64,000 nucleotides of DNA from positions 1,860,001 to 1,924,000 of the forward strand of contig OW818695.1 of the NCBI GenBank assembly GCA_942493345.1, written 5' to 3'. The notes beneath the pieces are model-generated. The model was not told the DNA's origin. It saw only the letters and a program-made list of their open reading frames with translations, and did not search any database. The position numbers were made by a program, and so were the translations under genes. This stretch comes from GWE2-42-39 sp942493345. GTDB taxonomy: Bacteria > Bacteroidota > Bacteroidia > Bacteroidales > Prolixibacteraceae. Of the stretch, positions 18,101 to 27,019 are shown in pieces (position 1 is the stretch's first letter; each line of letters starts with the position of its first letter).

Positions 18101-20068
18101 TTAATATTTTTCCACCGAAATAAACCGCGACAAGTTTCGCGACATCTCAATGCGTTTATAAAGCGACCGCATCACTTCGAGATACAATTCTTCTTTCAAC
18201 ACCACATCTTCAATGCCGGCATCGATATTGGGGTTGTCGTTTACTTCAATCAGGTATACCTTGTCGCCAATCATTTTCAGATCGACGCCATACAGCCCGT
18301 CGCCCATTAACGAGGCAGCTTTTACTGCGGTTTTAACAACTTTCTCAGGAACCGATTCGATTGCAACAGTTTCAAAATCTCCGGAATAATCTTCCTCCTT
18401 CTTTCCATCCCAGTTATAAATTTGCCAGTGGTTATCGGCCATGTAGTATTTGCAGGCAAACAGTGGTTTTTCATCGAGTACGCCAATCCGCCAGTCGTAT
18501 TCCGAAGGAAGAAATTCCTGTACAATAATCAAATCCGACTTTTTCAGCAATTGGTTAACCGATGCTTCCATTTCCTGGGCATTGTTCACCTTGGTCACTC
18601 CCAGCGAGAAGGCGCTGTCGGGTTGTTTTAGCACCAGCGGGTACTTGTAATATTTAAATTCCGAAGGTTTGTACATTCCTTTCCCGATAACCCAGCTAAC
18701 CGGTGTTTTAATCCGGTTTTGCTTCATCCGTTCGTTCAGGAAAATTTTGTTCGAACAACGCATAATCGACCACGGATCGTCGATTACCACCAAACCATCG
18801 GCATACGCCATGCGTGAAAAATGATACGTGTGGTCGTTCACATTAGTCGTTTCACGAATGAACAAAGCATCGAATTCACTCAGCCTGTCGTAATCATCTT
18901 TTTCGATAAATTCAGTATAAAACCCAACTTTCCGCGCGGCTTCCTTAAAATTTTCGAGGGCTTGTTTATTCGAGGGCGGGTTTTTTTCTTCCGGGTTCAC
19001 CAGTATTGCCAGATCGTATTTGTAATTTTGAAACCGCGGCTTCAGAAACCTCTTCTTCGAAAAATAATGTTTTGCAAAATCCTGAATTCGTTCAAAATCG
19101 TTTTTGTCTATTTTATCCAGGCTCAAAGGAGTGACCCGCTGAATTACCCAACGGTCGGTATAGTTAAAAATAACCTGAAGCAATGGCGTTTCGAACAGGC
19201 TGTATAATTTTTGTCCCAGGTGGCGAAAAGCTGGGTCGATGGTGTGCCCAAAATAAATATTGAAACAGAATTGCCCCGGATTGATTTTGGCCAGGGTACT
19301 CTGCATCAGTTCGTCGATATCGCTGGCAATAGTGCGGATGATTGACACATTGCGAAAATCGCGGATGGTAGTGACATTTGGTATTGCGCGATGTTCTCGC
19401 GCCGATGCCAACAGTGACACATAATAACCGATACTCTGGTAACGATAAGTATTCGAAAGGTTGAAAATGCGGACGTTTTTTATTTCCTGAAATTCGGGAT
19501 CCGACAGGTATTTTTTCGATGAAACCACCCGCAATCCCTCCACTTCAAGAGTCCATTGTTTGGGATTATCGACCACAATAATATTCGAAATTACTTTCTT
19601 TTCCTTTATTTGAGGAATTTTCAGGTACATCCGGAGGCCATGTTCCCCTTCGGTATAATAATTCTGCAATTCTTCGGCGGCAATAAAACCTTGCTGTCCG
19701 TACCAGTCAACCAATTTGCAATCAGCCATTCGCGCTTCAAGCGAAATTTTTTCGAACCCTTTGAGCTGGGCTTGTTCAATACAATGGGCGACCAGTGTTC
19801 CCCCGATTCCCTGTCCCTGGAATTCAGGTAAAACAGCCAGCGAGAACAAACGAAGCGTATGTTGATAAAGAATCAGAACCATGACCCCGGCCGGAACAGT
19901 TTTCCCTCCTGTCTGTACCTCGGCAATCCAAACCTGCTGAGTAGGACTGGTGAGGCTGAGATTTAGCGAACGTCGTGAACTACGCTGAAAGTCAGGGAAA
20001 CAAACCTGCTCTGTTTTTTCGAGGAATGATAAGTCGCTAATCCTTGAATTTCTGATGTTTACAGACAT
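18101..20068 (-). CDS. GNAT acetyltransferase fused to RimK-like ATP-grasp ligase
   Basis: This 655-residue two-enzyme protein has a GNAT domain at about residues 1-155, with the acetyl-CoA loop LPEFQGQGIGGTLV. A RimK-like ATP-grasp N-terminal region follows (about 165-340), then an ATP-grasp domain (about 430-640). The last contains YPLVLKQPDSAFSLGV, VQEFLPSEYDWRIGVL and the metal-binding VYLIEVNDNPNIDAG. ATP-grasp enzymes of this type join a carboxylate to an amine, and the GNAT half could acetylate the substrate or product, so a small N-acetylated peptide or amino-acid conjugate is plausible. No partner gene is adjacent. Confidence 0.88.
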   Translation of the reverse strand: MSVNIRNSRISDLSFLEKTEQVCFPDFQRSSRRSLNLSLTSPTQQVWIAEVQTGGKTVPAGVMVLILYQHTLRLFSLAVLPEFQGQGIGGTLVAHCIEQAQLKGFEKISLEARMADCKLVDWYGQQGFIAAEELQNYYTEGEHGLRMYLKIPQIKEKKVISNIIVVDNPKQWTLEVEGLRVVSSKKYLSDPEFQEIKNVRIFNLSNTYRYQSIGYYVSLLASAREHRAIPNVTTIRDFRNVSIIRTIASDIDELMQSTLAKINPGQFCFNIYFGHTIDPAFRHLGQKLYSLFETPLLQVIFNYTDRWVIQRVTPLSLDKIDKNDFERIQDFAKHYFSKKRFLKPRFQNYKYDLAILVNPEEKNPPSNKQALENFKEAARKVGFYTEFIEKDDYDRLSEFDALFIRETTNVNDHTYHFSRMAYADGLVVIDDPWSIMRCSNKIFLNERMKQNRIKTPVSWVIGKGMYKPSEFKYYKYPLVLKQPDSAFSLGVTKVNNAQEMEASVNQLLKKSDLIIVQEFLPSEYDWRIGVLDEKPLFACKYYMADNHWQIYNWDGKKEEDYSGDFETVAIESVPEKVVKTAVKAASLMGDGLYGVDLKMIGDKVYLIEVNDNPNIDAGIEDVVLKEELYLEVMRSLYKRIEMSRNLSRFISVEKY

Positions 20069-20273
20069 TTGTCATGAGTGATAAAGAATGAACAAATATA
20101 ATCGAATATCAAACCGGCAATCATTGTCGTGTATACTTTTTGAAATTATTTTTTAAGCCTTTGATGTGAAAGGAATTATGAAAAACAAGTTTGCCCGATG
20201 GAGTCATATCATGACTATTAGGTCTCCTGTTTCTTTATTTTTTGAAACTCATTTAAACTTTTAGCAAAATCAG

Positions 20274-21408
20274 CTAAGTACATGACAAAAATTTAAAGAT
20301 ATTGATATCATCATGAAAGAAAGCATTTAAAAGAACAGTTGCAATATAAGTTAGCCCATATTTGAATAGACTTTTAGCTTTGTTCCCATGCTTTTTGATT
20401 TGGATTGGTTTGATGTATCTGTGCAAATAATCACCAACCAGATATGCCCAGGTAAAAGCAACCAATACGAATTCAAATAATTTTTCAATTCTTTCTATTT
20501 CAGTCAAATGGGTGTCCTCGATATTGAAATCACTTGTTTTTAAAGCTCTGAAAGCAGTTTCAATTTGCCATCGTTCTTTGTAAATTTCCAGCGCATTTTC
20601 AGGTTTATTGAGCGAGATAACAATTTGCAATTCAGGCTTTCCATCTTTGTCTTTTCCTTTCGAGGCTGAGAGATAACAGAGTTGGTCGTTCAGGGACACA
20701 ATTCGTTGATTCACCCGACAGCCATTGAATGGCAAATTGGCAAACAGCTAACTGACTTTAACTCGTTTGCCATTGTGAGGTTGCAACACCCAGAAGTTTT
20801 CGCGAATACGGATATAATACCGAATCTGCTGTTCATTCAGGTATTTAATCCATCGTCCTCCAACAAACTCACGATCTGCTGTCAAACAATCCAATGCTTC
20901 TGAACCAAAAAAGACGGATGTACCGTTCAACCAATTCAATGCGTTCATCGGTGTTTGAATTGCCAAATTTTGGTAACAACCTAAACAGCAACGGAAAAGC
21001 AACTCCGTGATAAACAACTGCGAGCACCAATACATTGATATTCTGCTGTCCAAACTTCCAGTTTGTCCGATCCATTGCTAAGCGGAAAGGAGGTTTATGT
21101 GGTAATAGTCTGAATATCAAATTGGATATCAAATCTATATCCAAAAGATAAGTAGCCATAAACCGTTGTATTCTCCGCAGTGAGGAATTGGTGTTGGCAT
21201 TGCGGTCAAATGCAGTAGCTAACTTCTCAAAAACAACAGTTTGCACCTTACAAAGGACACTGATAATTAAAACAAAGAACTTCACTCGTGCCAGATTCCA
21301 ACCTGATTGCTCATGGAAAATGGAAACTAATTCGCTACTTTTAGACTCTACTCTGGGTGTCATTATTCTTACTTTGAAGTGTGGTAATTTCTTGTAAGAT
21401 ATTGACAT
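20274..21408 (-). pseudogene. IS4-family transposase, broken by one frameshift and one stop
   Basis: The transposase starts at 21408. Its first catalytic Asp lies in LAMDRTNWKFG and the second in LTADREF. The third element is the IS4 Y-(2)-R-(3)-E-(6)-K signature in YKERWQIETAFRALK. Between the first and second Asp the frame shifts at an A6 run (20907-20912; five would restore it), and a TAG at 20748-20750 interrupts before the catalytic Glu. The element is therefore probably dead, unless the homopolymer error is a sequencing artefact and the TAG is wrong too. The protein runs to the terminal repeat. Confidence 0.88.
20277..20292. repeat. Left terminal inverted repeat of the IS4-family element
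   Basis: The 16-bp repeat matches the right end exactly in inverted orientation. The transposase stop codon lies at its outer edge. Confidence 0.85.
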
Positions 21409-21463
21409 TCAGAGTATTATTCAAATGTTTTAATGTTTATTTTGCTGATAATCAGCAATTTGT

Positions 21464-21479
21464 ATTTTTGTCATGTACT
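21464..21479. repeat. Right terminal inverted repeat of the IS4-family element
   Basis: This is the inverted 16-bp partner of 20277-20292. It lies about 55 bp upstream of the transposase start. Confidence 0.85.
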
Positions 21480-21573
21480 AATCTTTATCTGAATTGTTTT
21501 TACAACGAGGATCTGCTTAAAAACCAAAACATTTATCGTTGTTATTTTTAACCAAAAGATTCAAATTCAAAAC

Positions 21574-22782
21574 ATGAAAAGAAGACATTTTATCGAGTTA
21601 ACAACATGCTCAACCGGACTACTTTCATTCGGTGCATTGTCGTTACAGGCTTCACAAGGACTCATGGGGTTTCCTTCGAATGATAGCCAGGAATTAGCAA
21701 AACATAAAATCGTCAGAGGAGAATTGCTCGAAGTGAATTTCCACTGGCCCCGTTTTGTAGGAAAAAATGGAAGAATTGATTTTCATGGACAACACAAAAA
21801 ATCGACTGTCCTGAAATTGTATACCGATCAGGGAGCAATGGGCTGGGGACTCTCAAATAAACAAGCGGAAGAATTAATCCCGGTTATCGTAAACAAGAAG
21901 GTTTCCGATTTAATTATCCCGGGAGTTGGAGTTACCCAAGGGTTAAACCGTTCTGTAGATTTTGCCTTGCATGACCTGATGGGTGTCATTTTAAATAAAC
22001 CGGTCTATCAATTATTGGGAAGTAAAGGCAATAAGAAAATCCCGGTGTATAGCGGGATGATCTATTTGGATGAATTAAATCCTGAAAACAAAACAAAAGG
22101 CACAGATGCTATTCTCGAAAATTGCGAATGGGACTACAACTATGGATATCGCCAGTTGAAAGTCAAAATCGGACGAAGTGGACGCTGGTATCCGCATGCC
22201 GAAGGGCTTCAGAAAGATGTTGAAATAATTAAGCTGATTAACGAATCGTACAAAAACAGAAATGTTGAATTATTAGTTGATTCTAACGACATGTACAGTT
22301 TCGATGATACAGTCATGTTCTTGGAAAAAATCGGTGATATCCCGCTTTTCTGGGTAGAAGAACCTTTCAGGGAAGAATTGAAAGCTGGTCGGAATTTAAA
22401 ACAGTGGATGAATAAAAATGGATTTGAAAAAACATATTACGCCGATGGTGAAGCCGATCCCGACTATGCGGTTTGTATGCAATTGGGCAAAGAAAAAATA
22501 ATGGATGTTTTTTTGGACGATGTTTTCGGACTAGGATTTACCGGATGGATAAAACTCATGCCGGAGATAAAGAAAATAAACATGCTTGCAAGTCCTCACG
22601 CCTGGGGAGACCGAATGAAATCCAACTATATAACTCATCTTTCCGCTGGGTTGGGAAATATAGTTACCATCGAAGGTGTAACTTGTTTATCGGATGATAT
22701 TGATTATGGCGATTATCAGATAGAAAATGGAATGATCCGGGTTTCAGATGCCCCCGGTTTCGGAATGAAGCTGTTAGTTTAG
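21574..22782 (+). CDS. Enolase-superfamily (mandelate racemase/muconate lactonizing-like) enzyme
   Basis: The 402-residue protein has an N-terminal KRRHFIEL twin-arginine-like leader, so it may be exported, and Cys12 could alternatively be a lipobox. The catalytic set fits the mandelate racemase subgroup: a KxK pair (K196, K198), metal ligands near D236 (LLVDSND), E262/E263 (WVEEPF) and E293 (DGEAD), and a general-base His342 (SPHAWGD). Such enzymes dehydrate or epimerise acid sugars; the substrate is not identifiable. It lies directly upstream of a beta-galactosidase, suggesting carbohydrate catabolism. Confidence 0.85.
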   Translation: MKRRHFIELTTCSTGLLSFGALSLQASQGLMGFPSNDSQELAKHKIVRGELLEVNFHWPRFVGKNGRIDFHGQHKKSTVLKLYTDQGAMGWGLSNKQAEELIPVIVNKKVSDLIIPGVGVTQGLNRSVDFALHDLMGVILNKPVYQLLGSKGNKKIPVYSGMIYLDELNPENKTKGTDAILENCEWDYNYGYRQLKVKIGRSGRWYPHAEGLQKDVEIIKLINESYKNRNVELLVDSNDMYSFDDTVMFLEKIGDIPLFWVEEPFREELKAGRNLKQWMNKNGFEKTYYADGEADPDYAVCMQLGKEKIMDVFLDDVFGLGFTGWIKLMPEIKKINMLASPHAWGDRMKSNYITHLSAGLGNIVTIEGVTCLSDDIDYGDYQIENGMIRVSDAPGFGMKLLV

Positions 22783-22889
22783 CCACTTCAAATTAGTCTT
22801 TCCAATTTTAAAAAATATCTGTTTTTTTCAATTAGTTTCTGAAGTAAAGCAATAAAAAAATTCCTTCGTTTAACCGTTAAAATAGAAAT

Positions 22890-24737
22890 ATGTTTTGTCA
22901 AAATTTGAAATGCAAAGCCGGTATTTTATTGAGCTTATTTTTGGGTTTTCTGTTTTTCATGGTTTTTAACTGTTCTGCCAAAAACCATGAAAAACATACC
23001 TTCAGCCTTGGGAAAAATGACTTTTTGCTTGACGGAAAACCTTTTCAAATTATTTCCGGGGAAATGCACCCGGCACGTATTCCTGTTGAATACTGGCGGC
23101 AACGTATCCAGATGGCCAAAGCGATGGGATGCAATACCATCGCTGCTTATATTTTCTGGAATTATCACGAAACAGAAACTAGAGTGTTCGATTTTCAGAC
23201 AGGAAACCACAATATTGTCCAGTTTATCCGCATTGTTCAGGAAGAAGGTATGTGGTTGATGCTGCGTCCCGGACCGTATGTTTGTGCTGAATGGGACTTT
23301 GGCGGGCTTCCTTCGTACCTTTTAAGTATTCCTGATATCAAAGTCCGGTGCATGGATCCGCGTTATACCAAAGCGGTTGAGCGATATATTAAAACGCTGT
23401 CCGTTCAGGTGAAAAGTTTGCAAGTAACCAAAGGAGGACCAATCCTGACGGTGCAAATTGAAAACGAATACGGAAGCTACGGAAACGACCGGACTTACAT
23501 GAAATGGATTGAGGAACAATGGAAGAGAAACGGCATAGATGTTCCGTTTTATACTGCCGACGGAGCTACACCACACATGCTCGAGGCAGGATCGTTGCCA
23601 GGGGTAGCCATTGGTCTCGATCCGGGGTACAATGCCACCAACTTTGAACAGGCCACAAAAGCAAATCCGAACGTTCCTTCGTTTTGCAGCGAATTATACC
23701 CGGGATGGCTTACCCACTGGGGCGAACAATGGCAACAGCCCGACACAACGATATTACTGAAAAATGTAAAATGGCTGATGGACAATAAAAAATCGTTCAA
23801 TTTTTACGTTATTCACGGCGGAACCAACTTCGGTTTCTGGGCAGGCGCCAATGCTTTTAACCCAACACAATACCAACCCGATGTAACCAGCTACGATTAC
23901 GATGCGCCAATCAACGAAATGGGACAGGCAACTCCAAAATATATAGCTTTACGCAAACTCTTGGCAAGTTATCTTCCTGCAAAACAAAAACTTTCACCAA
24001 TGCCGGCACCACTTCCGGTGATCGAAATTCCTGAAATTAATTTTACACTATCGGCTTCCGTTTGGGATAATCTTCCGGAGGCCATCCGGTCGCCTCAACC
24101 CAAACCGATGGAAATGTTCGGGCAGAAAAGTGGTTTTATTCTGTATCGTACCACGCTGATTGGTCACAAAAAAGGAAAACTCCGGATTAGCGATTTGCAC
24201 GATTATGCCACTGTTTTTATCGATGGGAAATACATCGGCAAACTAGACCGAACAAAAGCTGAAAACATCATTGAATTACCTGCTTCAACCGCTGAAAATC
24301 CGCAGCTCGATGTTCTGGTTGAGGGCATGGGACGCATTAATTTTGCCGAATATATGATCGACCGCAAAGGAATTACCGATCGCATTTCTCTCAATGGAAT
24401 GACCCTGATGGACTGGCAGATTTTTACCCTTCCATTTGACGAAACCTATGTGCAAAACCTGAATTTTTCATCAGAAACAGCTACCCGTCCGGGAATTTTC
24501 TTTAAAGGCGAATTTGAGTTGATTTCTACAGGTGATACTTATCTGGATGTAAGCCAATGGGAAAAAGGCGTTGTTTGGGTGAACGGACACAATCTGGGAC
24601 GCTACTGGAATATTGGCCCTCAGAAACAATTATATTGTCCGGCTCCGTGGTTGAAGAAAGGAAAGAATGAGATTACCATTTTCGACCTTCATTGTATTGA
24701 ACCCCGATCCGTAAAAGGAGTTAATGAATTAAACTAG
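22890..24737 (+). CDS. Glycoside hydrolase family 35 beta-galactosidase, lipoprotein-like
   Basis: The 615-residue protein has a hydrophobic leader ending at a possible lipobox cysteine (VFNC, C28). The GH35 TIM barrel starts SGEMHPARIPVEYW. The proton-donor Glu193 lies in IENEYGSYG and the nucleophile Glu268 in CSELYPGWLTHWGE. The C-terminal part holds beta-sandwich jelly-roll domains with the typical GVVWVNGHNLGRYWNIGPQ. It should release galactose from oligosaccharides in the periplasm or at the cell surface. Its TAG stop codon lies within the inverted repeat of a MITE-like element. Confidence 0.93.
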   Translation: MFCQNLKCKAGILLSLFLGFLFFMVFNCSAKNHEKHTFSLGKNDFLLDGKPFQIISGEMHPARIPVEYWRQRIQMAKAMGCNTIAAYIFWNYHETETRVFDFQTGNHNIVQFIRIVQEEGMWLMLRPGPYVCAEWDFGGLPSYLLSIPDIKVRCMDPRYTKAVERYIKTLSVQVKSLQVTKGGPILTVQIENEYGSYGNDRTYMKWIEEQWKRNGIDVPFYTADGATPHMLEAGSLPGVAIGLDPGYNATNFEQATKANPNVPSFCSELYPGWLTHWGEQWQQPDTTILLKNVKWLMDNKKSFNFYVIHGGTNFGFWAGANAFNPTQYQPDVTSYDYDAPINEMGQATPKYIALRKLLASYLPAKQKLSPMPAPLPVIEIPEINFTLSASVWDNLPEAIRSPQPKPMEMFGQKSGFILYRTTLIGHKKGKLRISDLHDYATVFIDGKYIGKLDRTKAENIIELPASTAENPQLDVLVEGMGRINFAEYMIDRKGITDRISLNGMTLMDWQIFTLPFDETYVQNLNFSSETATRPGIFFKGEFELISTGDTYLDVSQWEKGVVWVNGHNLGRYWNIGPQKQLYCPAPWLKKGKNEITIFDLHCIEPRSVKGVNELN

Positions 24738-24863
24738 TGTCATGTCAACATTGTTTTGTCACCATAAACGTAGTGAAGAGCCTCATTTTTAGCGCTATGA
24801 AGTTAAAGATTCCTCCTTACGTCGGAATGACAAACCGTCTTTTGTTGATTGACATGACCCTAG
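24734..24863. repeat. MITE-like element with 15-bp terminal inverted repeats
   Basis: CTAGTGTCATGTCAA at 24734-24748 pairs in inverted orientation with 24849-24863, with one mismatch. A second inverted pair (TTTGTCA/TGACAAA) lies inside. The 130-bp unit has no coding capacity, and its core TTCCTCCTTACGTCGGAATG has the look of a dispersed intergenic repeat. No second copy is present in this window. Confidence 0.6.
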
Positions 24864-24920
24864 AATAAAAACGCACAATCAGAGTACCGAATCAATTAAA
24901 ACGGGAAACAAATGCCTCTC

Positions 24921-26873
24921 CTATTCCAGTACCCGAAATTCGGTTCTGCGGTTCAATTTGCGGGCAACTTCCTGGTTTTGCAGGTTGGGCAGTTGTTCAA
25001 TGTATTTAAGTTCCAGAACATTTCCTTCTTTCAGGAATGAATATTCTTTTGCCGTCTTTTGCTTGACCCGGAATGGCAGCGATTCGCCGTATCCTTTTGG
25101 CTTCAGACGTTGTTGTGCAACCCCTTTTTGAACCAGGTAACGGACAACTTCATCGGCTCGTTTTTGCGAAAGTTCCATGTTGAAAGCGGCATCGCCCACA
25201 TCGTCGGTGTGAGACATGATTTCTACTGAAATATCGGGATTGATCGCCAGCACTTCAACCAGTTTGTCGAGCGAAGTGCGTGATTCGGGCAACAAATCCC
25301 ATTTGCCGAATTCGTAATTGATGTCGTCGATTTTTATAGGCTGATCGGTTGGCGCCTGTTTGAAATCGAGGTTGAATTCAAAGGCGTCGCGCAGGCCGCG
25401 GGTCGAAATTTTTGCCTGTGCATTCAGGTACCCTTTTTTAAACACCATGATCGCGTAATCGGTTTCTGGCTTCAGGTCGACCTGAAATTTGCCTTTGTCG
25501 GTTTTTAGCAGCAGCGAAGTTCCGTCGGTGCCTGCCACCCGCACATTCACATTGTCGATCACCGAGTCGGTTTCCATGCTGCAAACTTTCCCGAAACATT
25601 GAAAGAGGCGAGGGGGTGAATAAAATGAATACAGATCGACCGATCGTGAACCTTTGCGCGAAGAAGAGAAAAAGCCCCGTTCTCCCACAGGGTAAAAAGT
25701 AATGCCGAAATCGTCGGCAGGCGAATTTACCGGCGTCGACATATTTTCTACTGTCCATTTGTCGTTCAGGTCGACCGTTGCGTGAAAAATATCGAGTCCT
25801 CCCACGCCCGGGTGATAATCCGAAGAAAAATACAAATGCCCGTTCTTTTTCATGAAAGGGCTGATTTCCCGTCCGGGGGTATTTATTTGTTCGCCCATGT
25901 TCACCGGTTCCGAAAATTGTCCGTCTTTTATTTCCGATTTCCAGATGTCGGTTTTTCCCTTGCCTCCGGCTCTGTCGGAAGCAAACAGCAACCATTTGCC
26001 ATCGTTGGAAACAAAAGGATCGAGATACGAAGAGCCATCATTCGTAAATAAAATTAGCTCCGGCGCAGACCAGGTTTCAGTCTCTTTTTTACAGAAATAG
26101 AGTTTGGAGGTCATCTTTTGGCCACTGGCATATTCTGCGCGTACAAAAACGACCAGTTTACCCTCCCTATCAAAAGTAATTGCAGATTCGTGGACTTCCG
26201 TATTAATTTTTAAACTGTCGCCCAATGGTTTGGGGAACGACCATCTCGAACGTGCCGAATCGTATTCAGCAGTGAAAATATCGGCAAATTTTTGTCCGGT
26301 GACCGGGCTGATGTCTTTCCCCAAGGTGTTTTCAGAAGAAGACGAAAACAGGATATGGTTTGTTTTGCCCGGAACGATTCTCGCTGAAATTTCATCTCCC
26401 GGCGAGTTGGGGTTTTTCAGATTGTCAATTAAATAAATGGGTGGCAATTTTTGCCAGTGGCGAATCAGCTTTAACGAAGCAACTTCATTTTTAAGTTTTG
26501 GATCATCCGCATCGGTTTTTTCCAATTCACCAACAAGCAAATCCAGTTCATCAATTTTTTCGCTGGCGCGCAGGGCATCGCCGTATGAAAGCTGGACATC
26601 GGAGCTGTTGTGCCCGCGCCGGATTGCATTTTTGTACCAAACAGCTGACTGCGAATAGCCCCCCTGACCCATATAAGCATCTGCCATGCGCAGGGCAATT
26701 TGTGCTTTTTTCTTCGAATCTTTTTCTTTCTGATTGAGCAATTTATATTTTTCGAGAGCAGCATAATATTCGCCCCTTTCGAACGACTGGTTGGCCTCAG
26801 TCAGCAGCTGATTGCTTGAGCAGGAACAGAAAACAACGAGTACAAATAATACAAGGATATGCCGGAATCTCAT
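24921..26873 (-). CDS. PorE-like lipoprotein: TPR, beta-propeller, CRD and OmpA domains
   Basis: The 650-residue protein has a lipoprotein leader (VVFCSCSSN). Residues about 25-135 hold TPR-like helices. About 170-430 form a PD40/WD40-type propeller with repeated FASDR and YFSSD blades. About 440-520 is a carboxypeptidase-regulatory-like domain, and about 530-650 is an OmpA C-terminal domain with peptidoglycan-binding SHTDDVGDAAFNMELSQKRAD. This domain order is that of PorE of the type IX secretion system in Porphyromonas. Two T9SS cargo proteins are encoded elsewhere in the window. Similar proteins without a T9SS role exist, so PorE is the best guess only. Confidence 0.85.
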   Translation of the reverse strand: MRFRHILVLFVLVVFCSCSSNQLLTEANQSFERGEYYAALEKYKLLNQKEKDSKKKAQIALRMADAYMGQGGYSQSAVWYKNAIRRGHNSSDVQLSYGDALRASEKIDELDLLVGELEKTDADDPKLKNEVASLKLIRHWQKLPPIYLIDNLKNPNSPGDEISARIVPGKTNHILFSSSSENTLGKDISPVTGQKFADIFTAEYDSARSRWSFPKPLGDSLKINTEVHESAITFDREGKLVVFVRAEYASGQKMTSKLYFCKKETETWSAPELILFTNDGSSYLDPFVSNDGKWLLFASDRAGGKGKTDIWKSEIKDGQFSEPVNMGEQINTPGREISPFMKKNGHLYFSSDYHPGVGGLDIFHATVDLNDKWTVENMSTPVNSPADDFGITFYPVGERGFFSSSRKGSRSVDLYSFYSPPRLFQCFGKVCSMETDSVIDNVNVRVAGTDGTSLLLKTDKGKFQVDLKPETDYAIMVFKKGYLNAQAKISTRGLRDAFEFNLDFKQAPTDQPIKIDDINYEFGKWDLLPESRTSLDKLVEVLAINPDISVEIMSHTDDVGDAAFNMELSQKRADEVVRYLVQKGVAQQRLKPKGYGESLPFRVKQKTAKEYSFLKEGNVLELKYIEQLPNLQNQEVARKLNRRTEFRVLE

Positions 26874-26976
26874 GGTATGCGATTTATTTTGGGCTAAAAT
26901 ACAATATTCCAGTCACTTTAAACAAGATGAAAAGTTAGATTTATCAAAGTACTGCTTTTCGCCTATCCAAACAAAA

Positions 26977-26999
26977 ACCCCGGCTTTCGACCGGGGTTA
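26977..26999 (-). terminator. Terminator of glutamine synthetase III
   Basis: AACCCCGG and CCGGGGTT pair over a 7-nt loop. On the minus strand a T-rich run follows, 20 nt beyond the glnN stop codon. Confidence 0.85.
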
Positions 27000-27019
27000 C
27001 TGTGTTTCGTAATTTTTGG

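Larger units (their letters stand above)
20277..21479 (-). mobile_element. IS4-family insertion sequence with 16-bp terminal inverted repeats
   Basis: AGTACATGACAAAAAT at 20277-20292 is repeated in perfect inverted orientation at 21464-21479, bounding an element of about 1.2 kb that contains only the broken transposase. I could not see a convincing target-site duplication. A 17-bp inverted repeat, TTGCTGAT-A-ATCAGCAA, lies between the transposase start and the right end. Confidence 0.85.

Noticed and set aside
20105..20276. Target-site duplication of the IS4-family element
   Set aside because: The flanks outside the 16-bp terminal repeats (ending GCTA on the left, starting AATC on the right) do not match over 8-12 bp.
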